The position numbers were made by a program, and so were the translations under genes. Below are positions 26,013-35,670 of a DNA stretch of 64,000 nucleotides, piece after piece. The notes under the pieces are model-generated. The model was not told where the DNA came from. It did not search any database and saw nothing but the letters and a program-made list of their open reading frames with translations. Source of the DNA: Oceanimonas pelagia (GTDB lineage: Bacteria > Pseudomonadota > Gammaproteobacteria > Enterobacterales > Aeromonadaceae). Every line of letters begins with the position of its first letter. Position 1 is the stretch's first letter. Where the stretch lies: contig NZ_CP118224.1 in NCBI RefSeq assembly GCF_030849025.1, positions 1,348,001 to 1,412,000 of the forward strand, read 5' to 3'.

Positions 26013-26642
26013 GTGGCCCGAAAGGATACCAAGCAGAGAATACTGGACGCCGCCGAAGTGCTGTTTGCCGAGCAGGGCTTCGGCGATACCTCGCTGCGGC
26101 GGATCACCAGGGCCGCGAATGTGAACCTGGCGTCGGTCAACTATCATTTCGGCTCGCGCAAGGATCTGATCAAGGCGGTGATGGACAGGTATTTCGGGCT
26201 GTTTATGCCGGCGGTCAATGAAGCCCTGGTGCGGCTGCTGGAGCAGCCCCGCCTTACCGTGGAGCAGGTGTTCGAATGTTTTGTGGCGCCGCTGATGGGG
26301 CTGAGCCGCCTTCGCGCGCGAGGCCCGGAAATTTTTTTGCAGTTGCTGGGGGGCGGCTACATGGATAACCAGGGTTTTTTGCGCTGGTTTATCATCAACC
26401 ACTATGGTGAGGTGGTTGAGCACTTTATTCAGTGCATGCGGCGGGCGGCGCCGGCGCTGTCATCCGCCGAGCTGTTCTGGCGGCTGCATTTCACCCTGGG
26501 CACCGTGGTGTTTACCATGGCCTCCAGCGAGGCGCTCAGGGACATTGCCAGAAACGATTTCAACGAGCATATCGACGTGGAAGGCCTGGTCCGCAAGGTC
26601 ATTCCCTACCTGGCCAGCGGCATGGAAGCCCGCACCGATTGA
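26013..26642 (+). CDS. TetR-family regulator, PsrA-like (fatty-acid metabolism)
   Basis: 209 residues starting at GTG 26013 (GGGAG upstream). The N-terminal TetR helix-turn-helix reads TSLRRITRAANVNLASVNYHFGS; the C-terminal domain (LRARGPEIFLQLLGGG, ELFWRLHFTLGTVVF) resembles Pseudomonas PsrA, a repressor released by long-chain acyl effectors. It is 27 bases upstream of fadE on the same strand and likely in one operon. Assignment to PsrA rests on the overall sequence, the partner gene and the operator type. Confidence 0.8.
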   Translation: MARKDTKQRILDAAEVLFAEQGFGDTSLRRITRAANVNLASVNYHFGSRKDLIKAVMDRYFGLFMPAVNEALVRLLEQPRLTVEQVFECFVAPLMGLSRLRARGPEIFLQLLGGGYMDNQGFLRWFIINHYGEVVEHFIQCMRRAAPALSSAELFWRLHFTLGTVVFTMASSEALRDIARNDFNEHIDVEGLVRKVIPYLASGMEARTD

Positions 26643-26669
26643 CACAACCCGGCGGTTGAGGAGGTCATG

Positions 26670-28934
26670 ATGAGTTTACGCAGAAAGTGGATAAGCGCCC
26701 CGGCCTTTGCCACCTTTAAAAAGGTGTTGCCGCCGCTCTCGGCAACCGAACGCGAAGCCATGGAGGCCGGCTCGGTGTGGTGGGACGGCGAGCTGTTCAG
26801 CGGCCGGCCCGACTGGAATATGCTGCTTTCTTACGGTCCGTCACGGCTGAGTGAACGGGAACAGGCCTTTCTCGACAACGAGGTGGAGACCCTGCTGGCC
26901 ATGCTCGACGATTACCGCATCGTCAGCGACGACCGGGAGCTGCCCGAGCCGGTGTGGAACTACCTGCGCAACAAGGGCTTTTTCTCGCTGATCATTCCCG
27001 AGTCCTATGGCGGGCTGAATTTTTCCGCCTTTGCCAACTCCACCATAGTGGCGCGCATCGCCAGCCGCAGCACCAGTGCCTCGGTCACCGTGATGGTGCC
27101 CAATTCCCTGGGGCCGGGCGAGCTGCTGATGCACTACGGCACCGAGGCGCAAAAACAGCGCTGGCTGCCGGGACTGGCCAGCGGGGCCGAGATCCCCTGT
27201 TTTGCCCTTACCGGCCCCGAGGCGGGCTCCGACGCCGGCTCCATTCCCGACAGTGGCGTGGTGTGCATGGGCGAATTCGAGGGCAAACAGGTGCTGGGGC
27301 TGCGCCTGAACTGGGACAAGCGCTACATTACCCTGGCGCCCAGGGCCACCGTGCTGGGGCTTGCGTTCAAGCTGTATGACCCCGACCACCTGCTGGGGGA
27401 AACCGAAGAACTGGGCATTACCTGCGCCCTCATTCCCACTTCCCACCCCGGGGTGGAAACCGGTGACCGGCACCTGCCCATGGGGCTGGCCTTTCTTAAC
27501 GGCACCACGCGGGGCCGGGATGTATTTATTCCCCTCGACTGGATCATCGGCGGGCCCGATTACGCCGGCCGGGGCTGGCGCATGCTGGTGGAATGCCTGT
27601 CGGCAGGAAGGGGCATTTCGCTGCCGGCGCTGGGCACCGCCAGCGGCCATCTGGCCACCCGCAGTACCAGCGCCTATGCGGTGGTGCGCAGGCAGTTTGG
27701 CCTGTCCATCGGCCGCTTTGAAGGTGTGCAGGAAGCTCTGGCCCGCATTGGCGGCCTGACCTATCAGCTGGAGGCGACCCGGCGACTTACCACCCGGGCG
27801 CTGGACATGAATGAAAGCCCGGCCATCGTCACCGCCATTTCCAAATATCACATGACCGAGATGGCACGTACCGTGATCAACGATGCCATGGACGTGCATG
27901 CCGGCAAGGCCATTCAGATGGGCCCGAAAAACTACCTGGCCCACAACTACATGGGCATGCCCATCGCCATTACCGTGGAAGGGGCCAATATTCTCACCCG
28001 CAACCTGATGATCTTCGGCCAGGGCGCCACCCGTTGCCATCCTTATGTACTGAAGGAAATGGCCGCCGCCGCCAACCCCGACGAGCAGGCCGGGCTGGCC
28101 GAGTTCGACCGCCTGCTGGTCCGCCATATCGGCTTTGCCGCCGGCAACGCCCTGGGGGCGCTCTGGCAGGGGCTGACCGGTGCCCGCTTTAACGGGGCGC
28201 CCGTGTCCGGCGATACTGCGGTCTATTTTCGCCAGTTGGGTCGAATGAGCCGGGCCCTGGCCCTGTGCGCCGATGTCTCCATGCTGATGCTGGGCGGCGA
28301 CCTCAAGCGCAGGGAAATGCTTTCGGCCCGGCTGGGTGACGTGCTCAGCCACCTGTACCTGGCCAGCGCCACCCTCAAGTATTTCGAAGACAATGGCCGG
28401 CCCGCCGATGAACTGCCTTTTGTGCATTACGCGGTAAGCCGTAACCTGCACCTGATCGGCCAGGCGCTGACCGGCTTCCTGCAGAACTTTCCCAACCGGC
28501 CGGTGGCCTGGACATTGAAGGCGCTGATCTTCCCCCTCGGCAACCGCTACCGCATGCCGGCCGACCGGCATGTGCACGCCATCTGCAAGCATCTGATGAC
28601 CCCGGGCGGCGTGCGGGAGCGGCTGTCGGCCCTGTGTTACCTGCCCCCCGCCGAGGAGCCGGGGCTGGGTGAGCTGGAAGCCGCCTTTCTGGCCATGGTG
28701 GGGGTGATGGAGGTGGAAAAGAAAATTCACGAGGCCCAAAAGACCGGGAGGCTGCCCCGCAAGCTGGCACAGCCCGAGTTGTGGCAGCAGGCCCGGCAGG
28801 CGGGCATTATCAGTGAAACCGAGGCACACCGGTTGGGGGAGGCCGACGAGCTGCGCCGGCGTGCCATTGCCGTGGACAGCTTCGCTCCCGGTGCACTCGG
28901 CCGCCGTCAGGGCAAAAAGGTCGATGCGGCCTGA
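26670..28934 (+). CDS. fadE: Acyl-CoA dehydrogenase FadE
   Basis: FAD enzyme of the first beta-oxidation step. 754 residues from ATG 26670, five bases after AGGAGG (an adjacent ATG at 26667 is too close). It carries the acyl-CoA dehydrogenase core (IPESYGGLNFSAFANS, FALTGPEAGSDAGS, GIGxxP-type nucleotide-contact segments) and the long C-terminal extension specific to FadE (ALIFPLGNRYRMPADRHVHAICKHLMTP). E. coli FadE is about 60 residues longer at the N terminus, where it has membrane-spanning segments that are missing here. Confidence 0.93.
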   Translation: MSLRRKWISAPAFATFKKVLPPLSATEREAMEAGSVWWDGELFSGRPDWNMLLSYGPSRLSEREQAFLDNEVETLLAMLDDYRIVSDDRELPEPVWNYLRNKGFFSLIIPESYGGLNFSAFANSTIVARIASRSTSASVTVMVPNSLGPGELLMHYGTEAQKQRWLPGLASGAEIPCFALTGPEAGSDAGSIPDSGVVCMGEFEGKQVLGLRLNWDKRYITLAPRATVLGLAFKLYDPDHLLGETEELGITCALIPTSHPGVETGDRHLPMGLAFLNGTTRGRDVFIPLDWIIGGPDYAGRGWRMLVECLSAGRGISLPALGTASGHLATRSTSAYAVVRRQFGLSIGRFEGVQEALARIGGLTYQLEATRRLTTRALDMNESPAIVTAISKYHMTEMARTVINDAMDVHAGKAIQMGPKNYLAHNYMGMPIAITVEGANILTRNLMIFGQGATRCHPYVLKEMAAAANPDEQAGLAEFDRLLVRHIGFAAGNALGALWQGLTGARFNGAPVSGDTAVYFRQLGRMSRALALCADVSMLMLGGDLKRREMLSARLGDVLSHLYLASATLKYFEDNGRPADELPFVHYAVSRNLHLIGQALTGFLQNFPNRPVAWTLKALIFPLGNRYRMPADRHVHAICKHLMTPGGVRERLSALCYLPPAEEPGLGELEAAFLAMVGVMEVEKKIHEAQKTGRLPRKLAQPELWQQARQAGIISETEAHRLGEADELRRRAIAVDSFAPGALGRRQGKKVDAA

Positions 28935-28952
28935 CGGCCACAGACGAGGTGG

Positions 28953-28976
28953 CAGGCCGGGCCCGTGCCCGGCCTG
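28953..28976. terminator. GC hairpin between fadE and eda
   Basis: CAGGCCGGGC / GCCCGGCCTG perfect 10-base stem with a 4-base loop, followed by TGGTTATTATC. Only a weak T tract; probably ends the psrA-fadE transcript. Confidence 0.5.
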
Positions 28977-29009
28977 TGGTTATTATCAGAGGATGAACAA
29001 CATACCGAC

Positions 29010-29636
29010 ATGAGGTCACTGACTGAGCGCATGGCGCAACTGAAAATTCTGCCGGTGATCACGCTGGACCAGGCCGAAGACATTCTGCCCCTGGGGCGCC
29101 TGCTGCACGACAGCGGCCTGCCGGCGGCTGAGATCACCTTTCGCTCCGCGGCCGCTGCCGAGGCCATTCGCCTGTTGCGCCGGGCTCATCCGGCCATGCT
29201 GATTGGGGCCGGTACCGTGCTCAATCGGGAGCAGGTACAGGCGGCGAAACAGGCTGGAGCCGATTTTGTGGTGGCGCCGGGTTTCAATCCCACCACGGCG
29301 CGCGCCTGCCGGGAGCGGGACATGCCCCTGATCCCCGGGGTCAACAATCCCAGTACCATAGAGGCGGCACTGGAAATGGGCCTGACCACGCTCAAGTTCT
29401 TTCCGGCGGAAGCCTCCGGCGGCGTCAATATGCTCAGGGCATTGCAAGGTCCCTTTGGCCGGCTTGATTTCCTGCCCACCGGAGGCATTAACGCCGGCAA
29501 CATTCGCGACTACCTGGCCCTGCCCGGAGTGATCGCCTGTGGCGGCTCCTGGATGGTGGACAAGGCATTGGTCAATGCCGGCAACTGGGAGGAAATCGGT
29601 CGTTTGACCCGGGAAGCGGTGGCCCTGGTGCGATAA
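29010..29636 (+). CDS. eda: KDPG/KHG aldolase
   Basis: Splits 2-keto-3-deoxy-6-phosphogluconate to pyruvate and glyceraldehyde-3-phosphate in the Entner-Doudoroff pathway. 208 residues from ATG 29010; the RBS is poor and the ATG 21 bases further (29031) is possible. The Schiff-base lysine is Lys129 (TTLKFFPAEASGG) and the catalytic glutamate Glu41 (AAEITFR); LPTGGI binds phosphate. Here eda stands without edd, beside pykA and hexR. Confidence 0.94.
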   Translation: MRSLTERMAQLKILPVITLDQAEDILPLGRLLHDSGLPAAEITFRSAAAAEAIRLLRRAHPAMLIGAGTVLNREQVQAAKQAGADFVVAPGFNPTTARACRERDMPLIPGVNNPSTIEAALEMGLTTLKFFPAEASGGVNMLRALQGPFGRLDFLPTGGINAGNIRDYLALPGVIACGGSWMVDKALVNAGNWEEIGRLTREAVALVR

Positions 29637-29652
29637 GGTAGCGCGAAGCCAC

Positions 29653-29683
29653 AAAAAGGCCGGGCGATATGCCCGGCCTTTTG
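29653..29683. terminator. Bidirectional terminator between eda and pykA
   Basis: AAAAAGGCCGGGC / GCCCGGCCTTTTG with loop GATAT. A and T tracts on both sides serve both converging genes. Confidence 0.85.
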
Positions 29684-29705
29684 CCATCACGGGAGTAAGA
29701 ACATC

Positions 29706-31145
29706 TTACTCGACGGTGAGGATCTTGCAGGTGTTGGTGCTGCCCACCACTTCCATCATGTCGCCGTGGGTCAGCAGGACCAGATCGCCGCTGTTGACAT
29801 AGCCGGACTGCTTCAGGGTGGCAATGGCCTCACGGCAGATTTCGGAGATGTTTTTGCTCTCGTCGGCCTTGAAGTACACCGGGGTGACACCGCGGTACAG
29901 GTTGGTCCAGGACAGGGTCTTTTCTTCCTGGGACAGGGCGAAGATCGGCAGGCCGGAGCTGATGCGGGACAGCAGCAGCGGGGTGGTGCCGGAGTGGGTC
30001 AGGGCCACAATGGCCTTCACACCCTGCAGGTGGTTGGCGGCATACATGGTAGACATGGCCACGGTTTCTTCCACCGAGGTGAAGGTGAAGTTCATGCGGT
30101 GGTTGGACACATTGATGCTGGGGTGCTTTTCGGCGCCCAGGCACACCTCGGCCATGGCCTTGACGGTTTCCACCGGGAACTGGCCGGCGGCGGTTTCGGC
30201 GGACAGCATTACCGCATCGGTGCCGTCGAGCACGGCGTTGGCCACGTCCATGACTTCGGCCCGGGTGGGCAGGGGCGCGGTGATCATGGACTCCATCATC
30301 TGGGTGGCGGTGATCACCACCCGGTTCAGGCGGCGGCTGGTGCGGATCAGCTTCTTCTGGACGCCCACCAGCTCGGGATCACCGATTTCCACACCCAGGT
30401 CACCCCGGGCCACCATCACGGCATCGGAGGCCAGGACCACGTCTTCCATGGCGGCATCGGTGGCGACGGCTTCGGCGCGCTCCACCTTGGCCACCAGCTT
30501 GGCATTGCTGCCGGCGGCGCGGGCCAGCTCACGGGCGATGCGCATGTCTTCACCGGTACGGGGAAAGGACACGGCCAGGTAGTCCACGCCGATCTTGGCG
30601 GCGGTCTTGATGTCTTCCTTGTCCTTGTCGGTCAGGGCCGGAGCGGACAGGCCGCCGCCCTTCTTGTTGATGCCCTTGTTGTTGGACAAGGGGCCGGCCA
30701 CGGTGACTTCGGTCAGCACCTTGTTGCCTTCCACGCCTTCTACCCGCAGCTGTACGCGGCCGTCGTCGAGCAGCAGAATGTCGCCGTTTTTCACGTCCCG
30801 GGGCAGCTCTTTATAGTCGATGCCCACGCTCTGCTGGTTGCCTTCACCCTTGGGCAGGTCGGCATCGAGCACGAACTTGTCACCGAGGTTCAGCTGGATT
30901 TTGCCGTCCTTGAAGGTGGAAACACGGATCTTGGGTCCCTGCAGATCGCCCAGAATGGCCACGTGCTTGCCCAGTTTCTTGGCGATGGCCCGTACCTGGT
31001 TGGCACGGTTCATGTGATCTTCCGGGGTGCCGTGGGAGAAGTTCATACGAACCACGTTGGCACCGGCGGCAATAATGCCTTCGAGGTTGTTGTCACGGTC
31101 GGTGGCCGGGCCCAGGGTGGTCACGATCTTGGTGCGTCTTAACAT
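29706..31145 (-). CDS. pykA: Pyruvate kinase II
   Basis: Last step of glycolysis (PEP plus ADP to pyruvate plus ATP). 479 residues from ATG 31145 (TTGGAG upstream; the open frame starts four codons earlier with TTG). [21 protein letters not shown] and VRMNFSHG, the catalytic [18 protein letters not shown] and [11 protein letters not shown] are present. Residue by residue it follows E. coli PykA (AMP-activated type) rather than PykF. Confidence 0.96.
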   Translation of the reverse strand: MLRRTKIVTTLGPATDRDNNLEGIIAAGANVVRMNFSHGTPEDHMNRANQVRAIAKKLGKHVAILGDLQGPKIRVSTFKDGKIQLNLGDKFVLDADLPKGEGNQQSVGIDYKELPRDVKNGDILLLDDGRVQLRVEGVEGNKVLTEVTVAGPLSNNKGINKKGGGLSAPALTDKDKEDIKTAAKIGVDYLAVSFPRTGEDMRIARELARAAGSNAKLVAKVERAEAVATDAAMEDVVLASDAVMVARGDLGVEIGDPELVGVQKKLIRTSRRLNRVVITATQMMESMITAPLPTRAEVMDVANAVLDGTDAVMLSAETAAGQFPVETVKAMAEVCLGAEKHPSINVSNHRMNFTFTSVEETVAMSTMYAANHLQGVKAIVALTHSGTTPLLLSRISSGLPIFALSQEEKTLSWTNLYRGVTPVYFKADESKNISEICREAIATLKQSGYVNSGDLVLLTHGDMMEVVGSTNTCKILTVE

Positions 31146-31684
31146 GAGAGACTCCAATTGGAAGAAAGAATGAATACGATGGAAAAAACAGGATTGTGCA
31201 TCAGGCCGGTCGGCCGTTGCCGGAAAAACGGTCGGAAAGTGTCGGCAGTCAGGGGGGGTACGGCGGCATTACGGGCCGAAACTGACGAATTATGAAAAGG
31301 CCATGGGTTGCTCACGGTCCGACACATCATCCTTGGTTTATGAAATTGTTATCGATGATAACCGAAGCCATGGCAAAAGTGTAGACGGGATCACAAAAAT
31401 GCCGGGGTTTTCACTCGCTCTTGATCGCGGTCAAGGCGTCTCGTTCAGCGGCGCTATTTTAATCTGCCGGCGTATGTCAAATTAATGAAATAAAAAGGAA
31501 ATATTCATTAATCCGACAGAGGGGGCGACGTACGGGGCAGGCGGTAATAATACAGGTTGTTTGTTTTTTGTTCGCAATTATCAGGGGAGGTTGTCACGGG
31601 TTGGCTGTAACATTTCCCGCCGCGAATTAACATGACGGCGCCGAGCCGGACCAGGGGCCCGGCTCAACAGGCGGAAAGAGGGCG
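31146..31684. promoter_or_regulatory. 539-base regulatory stretch between hexR and pykA
   Basis: No credible coding sequence. Candidate sites: an inverted repeat GTTATC-GAT-GATAAC (31348-31362); a CRP-like TGTAG-N6-TCACA (31380-31395, right half perfect); an FNR-like TTGAT-CGCG-GTCAA (31421-31434, one mismatch); and an AT-rich dyad ATTAATGAA / TTCATTAAT (31481-31512). A HexR consensus box (TGTARTTNNATTACA type) was looked for and not found. These suggest complex carbon- and oxygen-dependent control of pykA. Confidence 0.45.
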
Positions 31685-32536
31685 TCAGTAATGCGGGCCG
31701 TCGAAGCGGGAGTTTTTGATGCCTTCCTTTACCTTTTTCAGGTTCTCCCGGAAGCGGGCGCCCCGGCGCAGAATAAAGCCGGTGGCCAGTACGTCGATCA
31801 GTACCATCTGGGCCAGTCGTGAGGCCATGGGCAGGTAAACGTCGGTGTCTTCCGGGACGTCCATCGACAGCACCACGCTGCATTCACGGGCCAGGGGTGA
31901 GTCCCTGGCGGTCAGGCCGATGACCACGGCGTCGTTCTGACGGGCCAGCTGGGCCACTTCCACCAGCGCCTTGGTGCGGCCGGTGTGGGAGATCAGCACC
32001 ACCACGTCCCCCTCGGTGCTGGCGATGCAGCTCATGCGCATCATCACCACGTCGTCAAAGCACAATACCGGCACGTTGAAGCGAAAGAACTTGTTCATGG
32101 CGTCGTGGGCCACGGCGGAAGAGGCACCGAGGCCGAAGAACGACAGCTTGCGCGCCTGGGTCAGAATATCCACGCAACGGTTCACCGCCTGAGGATCCAG
32201 GCTGTGGCGTGCCGAGTCGAGACAGGCCATGCTGGACTCGAAGATCTTGGCGGTGTAGGACTCGGGACCGTCGTCTTCTTCCACATGGCGGTTCACGTAG
32301 GGGGTGCCGTTGGCCAGGCTCTGGGCCAGGTGCAGCTTGAAGTCGGGAAAGCCCTTGGTGTCGAGGCGGCGACAGAAGCGGTTGACGGTGGGCTCGCTGA
32401 CGTCGGCCAGCTTGGCCAGCGCCGCGATGCTGGAGTGAATGGCGGTCTGGGGCGAGGCGAGGATCACTTCCGCCACCTTGCGTTCCGACTTGCTGAAACT
32501 GTCGAGATTTTTGGTAATTTTTTCCAATGTATTCAT
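31685..32536 (-). CDS. hexR: HexR transcriptional regulator (RpiR family)
   Basis: KDPG-responsive repressor/activator of central carbon genes. 283 residues: N-terminal helix-turn-helix domain (SSIAALAKLADVSEPTVNRFCRRLDTKGFPDFK) and C-terminal sugar-isomerase (SIS) domain (FFGLGASSAVAHDAMNKFFR, VLISHTGRTKALVEVA). Extremely close to E. coli HexR. GGAAG precedes the ATG. Its neighbours eda and pykA are typical HexR targets. Confidence 0.95.
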   Translation of the reverse strand: MNTLEKITKNLDSFSKSERKVAEVILASPQTAIHSSIAALAKLADVSEPTVNRFCRRLDTKGFPDFKLHLAQSLANGTPYVNRHVEEDDGPESYTAKIFESSMACLDSARHSLDPQAVNRCVDILTQARKLSFFGLGASSAVAHDAMNKFFRFNVPVLCFDDVVMMRMSCIASTEGDVVVLISHTGRTKALVEVAQLARQNDAVVIGLTARDSPLARECSVVLSMDVPEDTDVYLPMASRLAQMVLIDVLATGFILRRGARFRENLKKVKEGIKNSRFDGPHY

Positions 32537-32743
32537 CTGAACTTCCGGCTCAGTGAGGCGGGCAGCCGCCGCCCCGAATAATGCAAAACAACGGATACAC
32601 TATACAGGACAAGTGATTGGCGTAAGAGCCCTGCCATACCAAAGTATGATGACAACCTGAAAAAATTACTTGATGGGCGAAAAAAAAGCCAACAAAACTG
32701 TAGTTAAACAACAAATGAAATGAATTGACGACAGCCACAGCTA
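32537..32743 (-). promoter_or_regulatory. hexR promoter region
   Basis: The minus strand carries TATAGT (complement of 32599-32604) with CTTACG 16 bases upstream, about 60 bases before the hexR ATG. The rest of the interval is AT-rich and I see no gene in it. Confidence 0.5.
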
Positions 32744-32768
32744 CAAAAAAGCCCCGTTATCCGGGGCC
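32744..32768 (-). terminator. Intrinsic terminator of rimO
   Basis: Minus strand GGCCCCGG-ATAA-CGGGGC followed by TTTTTTG. It lies beyond a palindromic repeat downstream of rimO. Confidence 0.8.
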
Positions 32769-32783
32769 GATGTCTAATTTTTC

Positions 32784-32875
32784 CGTCATGCCCGCGAAGG
32801 CGGGCATCCAGTGAATGCCGCACAAGTTTAAACCTGTGCAATCATCATGGACTCCCGCCTTCGCGGGAGTGACCC
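32784..32875. repeat. Palindromic intergenic repeat (REP/MITE-like)
   Basis: Inverted, imperfect ends GTCATGCCCGCGAAGGCGGG (32785-32804) and ACTCCCGCCTTCGCGGGAGT followed by GAC (from 32851) enclose about 45 bases. Ends of the type GTCATNCCCGCGAAGGCGGGNATCC are widespread in proteobacterial intergenic DNA. A partial look-alike (CCCGCGGGAGTGACGG) lies near 60249. Confidence 0.7.
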
Positions 32876-32890
32876 ATGCTCAATAGCCGA

Positions 32891-34204
32891 TCAGGCCAGT
32901 TCGGCCCAGAGATCATACTCGTCGGAGTGGGTGACGGTGGCGGTGACCATGTCGCCGGGCTTGAGACCGGTTTCTCCGTTCAGGTACACCAGGCCGTCGA
33001 TCTCCGGGGCATCGGCGCTGGAGCGACCGATGGCGCCTTCTTCGTCGACTTCATCGATCAGCACCTGAATGGTCTTGCCCACCTTCTGCGCCAGGCGACG
33101 GGTGGAGATTTGCTGCTGCAGCGCCATAAAGCGCTCATAGCGTTCCTGCTTGACCTCTTCCGGCACCGGATCGGCCAGCTCGTTGGCGCGGGCGCCTTCC
33201 ACCGGGCTGTAGGTAAAGCAGCCCACCCGATCCAGCTCGGCCTGCTCGATAAAGTCGAGCAGCATCTGAAAGTCTTCCTCGGTCTCGCCGGGGAAGCCCA
33301 CGATAAAGGTGGAGCGAATAGTGAGCTCGGGGCAGATTTCGCGCCAGCGGCGAATGCGTTCCAGGGTGCGTTCCACCGCACCGGGGCGTTTCATCAGCTT
33401 GAGAATGCGCGGGCTGGCGTGCTGCATCGGAATGTCCAGGTAGGGCAGCAGCTTGCCGTCGCGCATCAGCGGAATCAGGTCGTCCACATGGGGGTAGGGG
33501 TAGACATAGTGCAGGCGCACCCACACGCCCATCTTGCCCAGCTCTTCGCACAGGGCCTGAATGTGGGTCTTCACCGGCATGCCGCTGGCAAAGCCGGTTT
33601 TGTGCTTCACATCCACACCGTAGGCGGAGGTGTCCTGGGAGATCACCAGCAGCTCCTTGACCCCGGCATCCGCCAGCCGGCCGGCCTCGGCCAGCACGTC
33701 GCCGATAGGGCGGCTGTCCAGATCGCCGCGCATGGACGGAATAATGCAGAAGGTGCATTTGTGATTGCAGCCTTCGGATATTTTCAGATAGGCATAGTGC
33801 TTGGGGGTCAGCTTGACGCCCTGCTCGGGCACCAGGTTGACAAAGGGGTTGTACTCCGGACGCGGCACATAGCGGTGCACGTGTTCCAGCACCTGCTCGT
33901 AGGAGTGGGGGCCGGTGATTTCCAGCACCTTGGGGTGCACTTCACGAATTTGATCTTCCTTGGCACCCAGACAGCCGGTGACGATGACCTTGCCGTTTTC
34001 GTTGAGGGCCTCACCGATGGCTTCCAGGGATTCCTGTACGGCGCTGTCGATAAAACCACAGGTATTGACGATCACCATATCGGCATCATCGTAGGAAGGC
34101 ACCACATCATAACCTTCGATACGCAGTTGGGTCAGAATACGCTCGGAGTCGACCAGGTTTTTCGGGCAGCCGAGAGACACAAAGCCGATACGGGGAACAG
34201 ACAT
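32891..34204 (-). CDS. rimO: Ribosomal protein S12 methylthiotransferase RimO
   Basis: Radical-SAM methylthiotransferase modifying Asp89 of ribosomal protein S12. 437 residues from ATG 34204 (an in-frame GTG lies two codons upstream; neither has a strong RBS). An N-terminal UPF0004 domain with a three-cysteine cluster ([25 protein letters not shown]) precedes the radical-SAM motif [15 protein letters not shown], and a C-terminal TRAM domain. Length and sequence match E. coli RimO. Confidence 0.96.
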   Translation of the reverse strand: MSVPRIGFVSLGCPKNLVDSERILTQLRIEGYDVVPSYDDADMVIVNTCGFIDSAVQESLEAIGEALNENGKVIVTGCLGAKEDQIREVHPKVLEITGPHSYEQVLEHVHRYVPRPEYNPFVNLVPEQGVKLTPKHYAYLKISEGCNHKCTFCIIPSMRGDLDSRPIGDVLAEAGRLADAGVKELLVISQDTSAYGVDVKHKTGFASGMPVKTHIQALCEELGKMGVWVRLHYVYPYPHVDDLIPLMRDGKLLPYLDIPMQHASPRILKLMKRPGAVERTLERIRRWREICPELTIRSTFIVGFPGETEEDFQMLLDFIEQAELDRVGCFTYSPVEGARANELADPVPEEVKQERYERFMALQQQISTRRLAQKVGKTIQVLIDEVDEEGAIGRSSADAPEIDGLVYLNGETGLKPGDMVTATVTHSDEYDLWAELA

Positions 34205-34291
34205 ACTCACTAGAATGAACTCACTTTGAAGAACGAATACAAGAAAGGGCGCATTTTACACCGGGGCAGGTTGATTAAAAAAGCCCCAATA

Positions 34292-34321
34292 ACAAAAACA
34301 CCCCGGCGGGCCGGGGTGTTT
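34292..34321 (-). terminator. Intrinsic terminator of sodB
   Basis: Minus strand AACACCCCGG-CCCG-CCGGGGTG followed by TTTTTGTT, 16 bases past the sodB stop. Confidence 0.85.
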
Positions 34322-34337
34322 GACGCGTGAAGAAAAC

Positions 34338-34922
34338 TTACTTGGCGAAGTTTTCTGCCACGAAGTCCCAGTTGACCAGGGCCCAGAAGGCTTTCACATA
34401 GTCGGGACGCACGTTGCGGTAATCGATGTAGTAGGCGTGCTCCCACACGTCACAGGTCAGCAGGGGAGTCAGGCCTTCTTCGGTCAGCGGGCAGCCGGCG
34501 TTGGAAGTGTTCACCAGGCCCACGGTGCCGTCGGCCTTTTTCACCAGCCAGGTCCAGCCGGAGCCGAAGTTGGTCACGGCAGACTTGGTGAACTCTTCCT
34601 TGAAGGCGTCGAAGGAGCCGAAGGCGGCCTTGATGGCATCGGCCAGGGCGCCGGTGGGCTCGCCGCCACCATTGGGAGACAGGCAGTTCCAGTAGAAGGT
34701 GTGGTTCCAGACCTGCGCGGCGTTGTTGAAAATACCGCCGGTGGAGGTCTTGATGATGTCTTCCAGAGACTTGCCTTCGAACTCGGTGCCGGGAACCAGG
34801 TTGTTCAGGTTAACCACATAGGTGTTGTGGTGCTTGCCGTGGTGATATTCCAGGGTTTCCTGGGAGATGTGCGGCTCCAGCGCGTTCTTGGCGTAAGGCA
34901 GTGCGGGAAGTTCAAATGCCAT
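34338..34922 (-). CDS. sodB: Superoxide dismutase [Fe]
   Basis: 194-residue iron superoxide dismutase, cytoplasmic. Metal ligands His27 (EYHHGKHH), His74 (WNHTFYW), Asp158 and His162 (CDVWEHAYY). [15 protein letters not shown] and GSGWTWLV fit the Fe-type subgroup. A small GC hairpin (GCCGGG / CCCGGC, 34946-34961) sits just before the RBS. In enterobacteria this leader is a target of the iron-responsive sRNA RyhB; no such claim can be tested here. Confidence 0.96.
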   Translation of the reverse strand: MAFELPALPYAKNALEPHISQETLEYHHGKHHNTYVVNLNNLVPGTEFEGKSLEDIIKTSTGGIFNNAAQVWNHTFYWNCLSPNGGGEPTGALADAIKAAFGSFDAFKEEFTKSAVTNFGSGWTWLVKKADGTVGLVNTSNAGCPLTEEGLTPLLTCDVWEHAYYIDYRNVRPDYVKAFWALVNWDFVAENFAK

Positions 34923-35197
34923 TGTTCAATTCTCCATTTTTATATGCCGGGTGAGCCCGGCGAAGACATTGCTGCTTTTTCTTCTTTCTGTGACGGTTAC
35001 GACCGCTATCAGCATAGTCGCAGACCGCTAAACTGCTGACAGAATTGTAACAGTTTGCCCATGAATGAAACAACAACAGCTTTTGTGCGGGTACCGTGCC
35101 ACGGTGGCGAGGCGGTGCAATTAATCGGTTGCGGCCCTTGAGACCGGGAAGGGATGCAGTAGAATGAAGCCTTCAGCAACTTTCGTCCGGAGTGGTC

Positions 35198-35536
35198 ATG
35201 GACACCATTGAAAAAATCAAAACCCAGATCAGCGAAAACCCGATTCTGCTGTACATGAAGGGATCTCCCAAGTTTCCGAGCTGCGGTTTTTCCGCCCAGG
35301 CGTCCCAGGCCCTGATGAACTGCGGCGAGCCCTTCGCCTACGTGGATATTCTGCAAAACCCCGAGATCCGCGCCGAGCTGCCCAAATACGCCAACTGGCC
35401 GACTTTTCCCCAGCTGTGGGTGGAAGGGGAACTGATCGGCGGCTGCGACATCATCATTGAAATGTTCCAGCAGGGCGAGCTGCAGACCCTGATCAAGGAA
35501 ACTGCCGCCAAATACCCCAAGCCCGAGCAGGCCTGA
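35198..35536 (+). CDS. grxD: Monothiol glutaredoxin GrxD
   Basis: 112 residues from ATG 35198 (CCGGAG upstream; a GTG two codons before is in frame). The CGFS active site (Cys29) and PKFPSCGFSAQA, WPTFPQLWV, GGCDI are those of E. coli GrxD, which binds and transfers [2Fe-2S] clusters with BolA proteins. Divergent from sodB, another iron-linked gene. Confidence 0.96.
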   Translation: MDTIEKIKTQISENPILLYMKGSPKFPSCGFSAQASQALMNCGEPFAYVDILQNPEIRAELPKYANWPTFPQLWVEGELIGGCDIIIEMFQQGELQTLIKETAAKYPKPEQA

Positions 35537-35540
35537 GCGC

Positions 35541-35603
35541 AAAAAGGCAGGCGCCTGCCTTTGTATTGATATCGTCATGCCGGCCCTGGGCCGGCATTTT
35601 TTC
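35541..35603 (+). terminator. Two tandem terminator hairpins after grxD
   Basis: A perfect palindrome AAAGGCAGGC/GCCTGCCTTT (from 35543) is followed by TGTATTG; then ATGCCGGCC / GGCCGGCAT (35577-35597) with T6. A third GC hairpin (ATGCCGGG / CCCGGCAT, about 35635-35656) lies closer to the converging aguA. Confidence 0.8.
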
Positions 35604-35670
35604 AGGTGCAGCTCGAACGCTGTCAGAGTGAAGATGCCGGGGCGAAGCCCGGCATGTGGCGATATCGCCT

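Noticed and set aside
29766-31142. 458-codon open frame antisense to pykA
   Set aside because: Gly/His-rich shadow of a gene that aligns fully with PykA.
31146-31684. HexR operator upstream of pykA
   Set aside because: No good match to the TGTARTTNNATTACA-type consensus was found by eye, although the target would be expected.
32876-34213. 445-codon open frame antisense to rimO
   Set aside because: Shadow; opposite strand has all RimO motifs.
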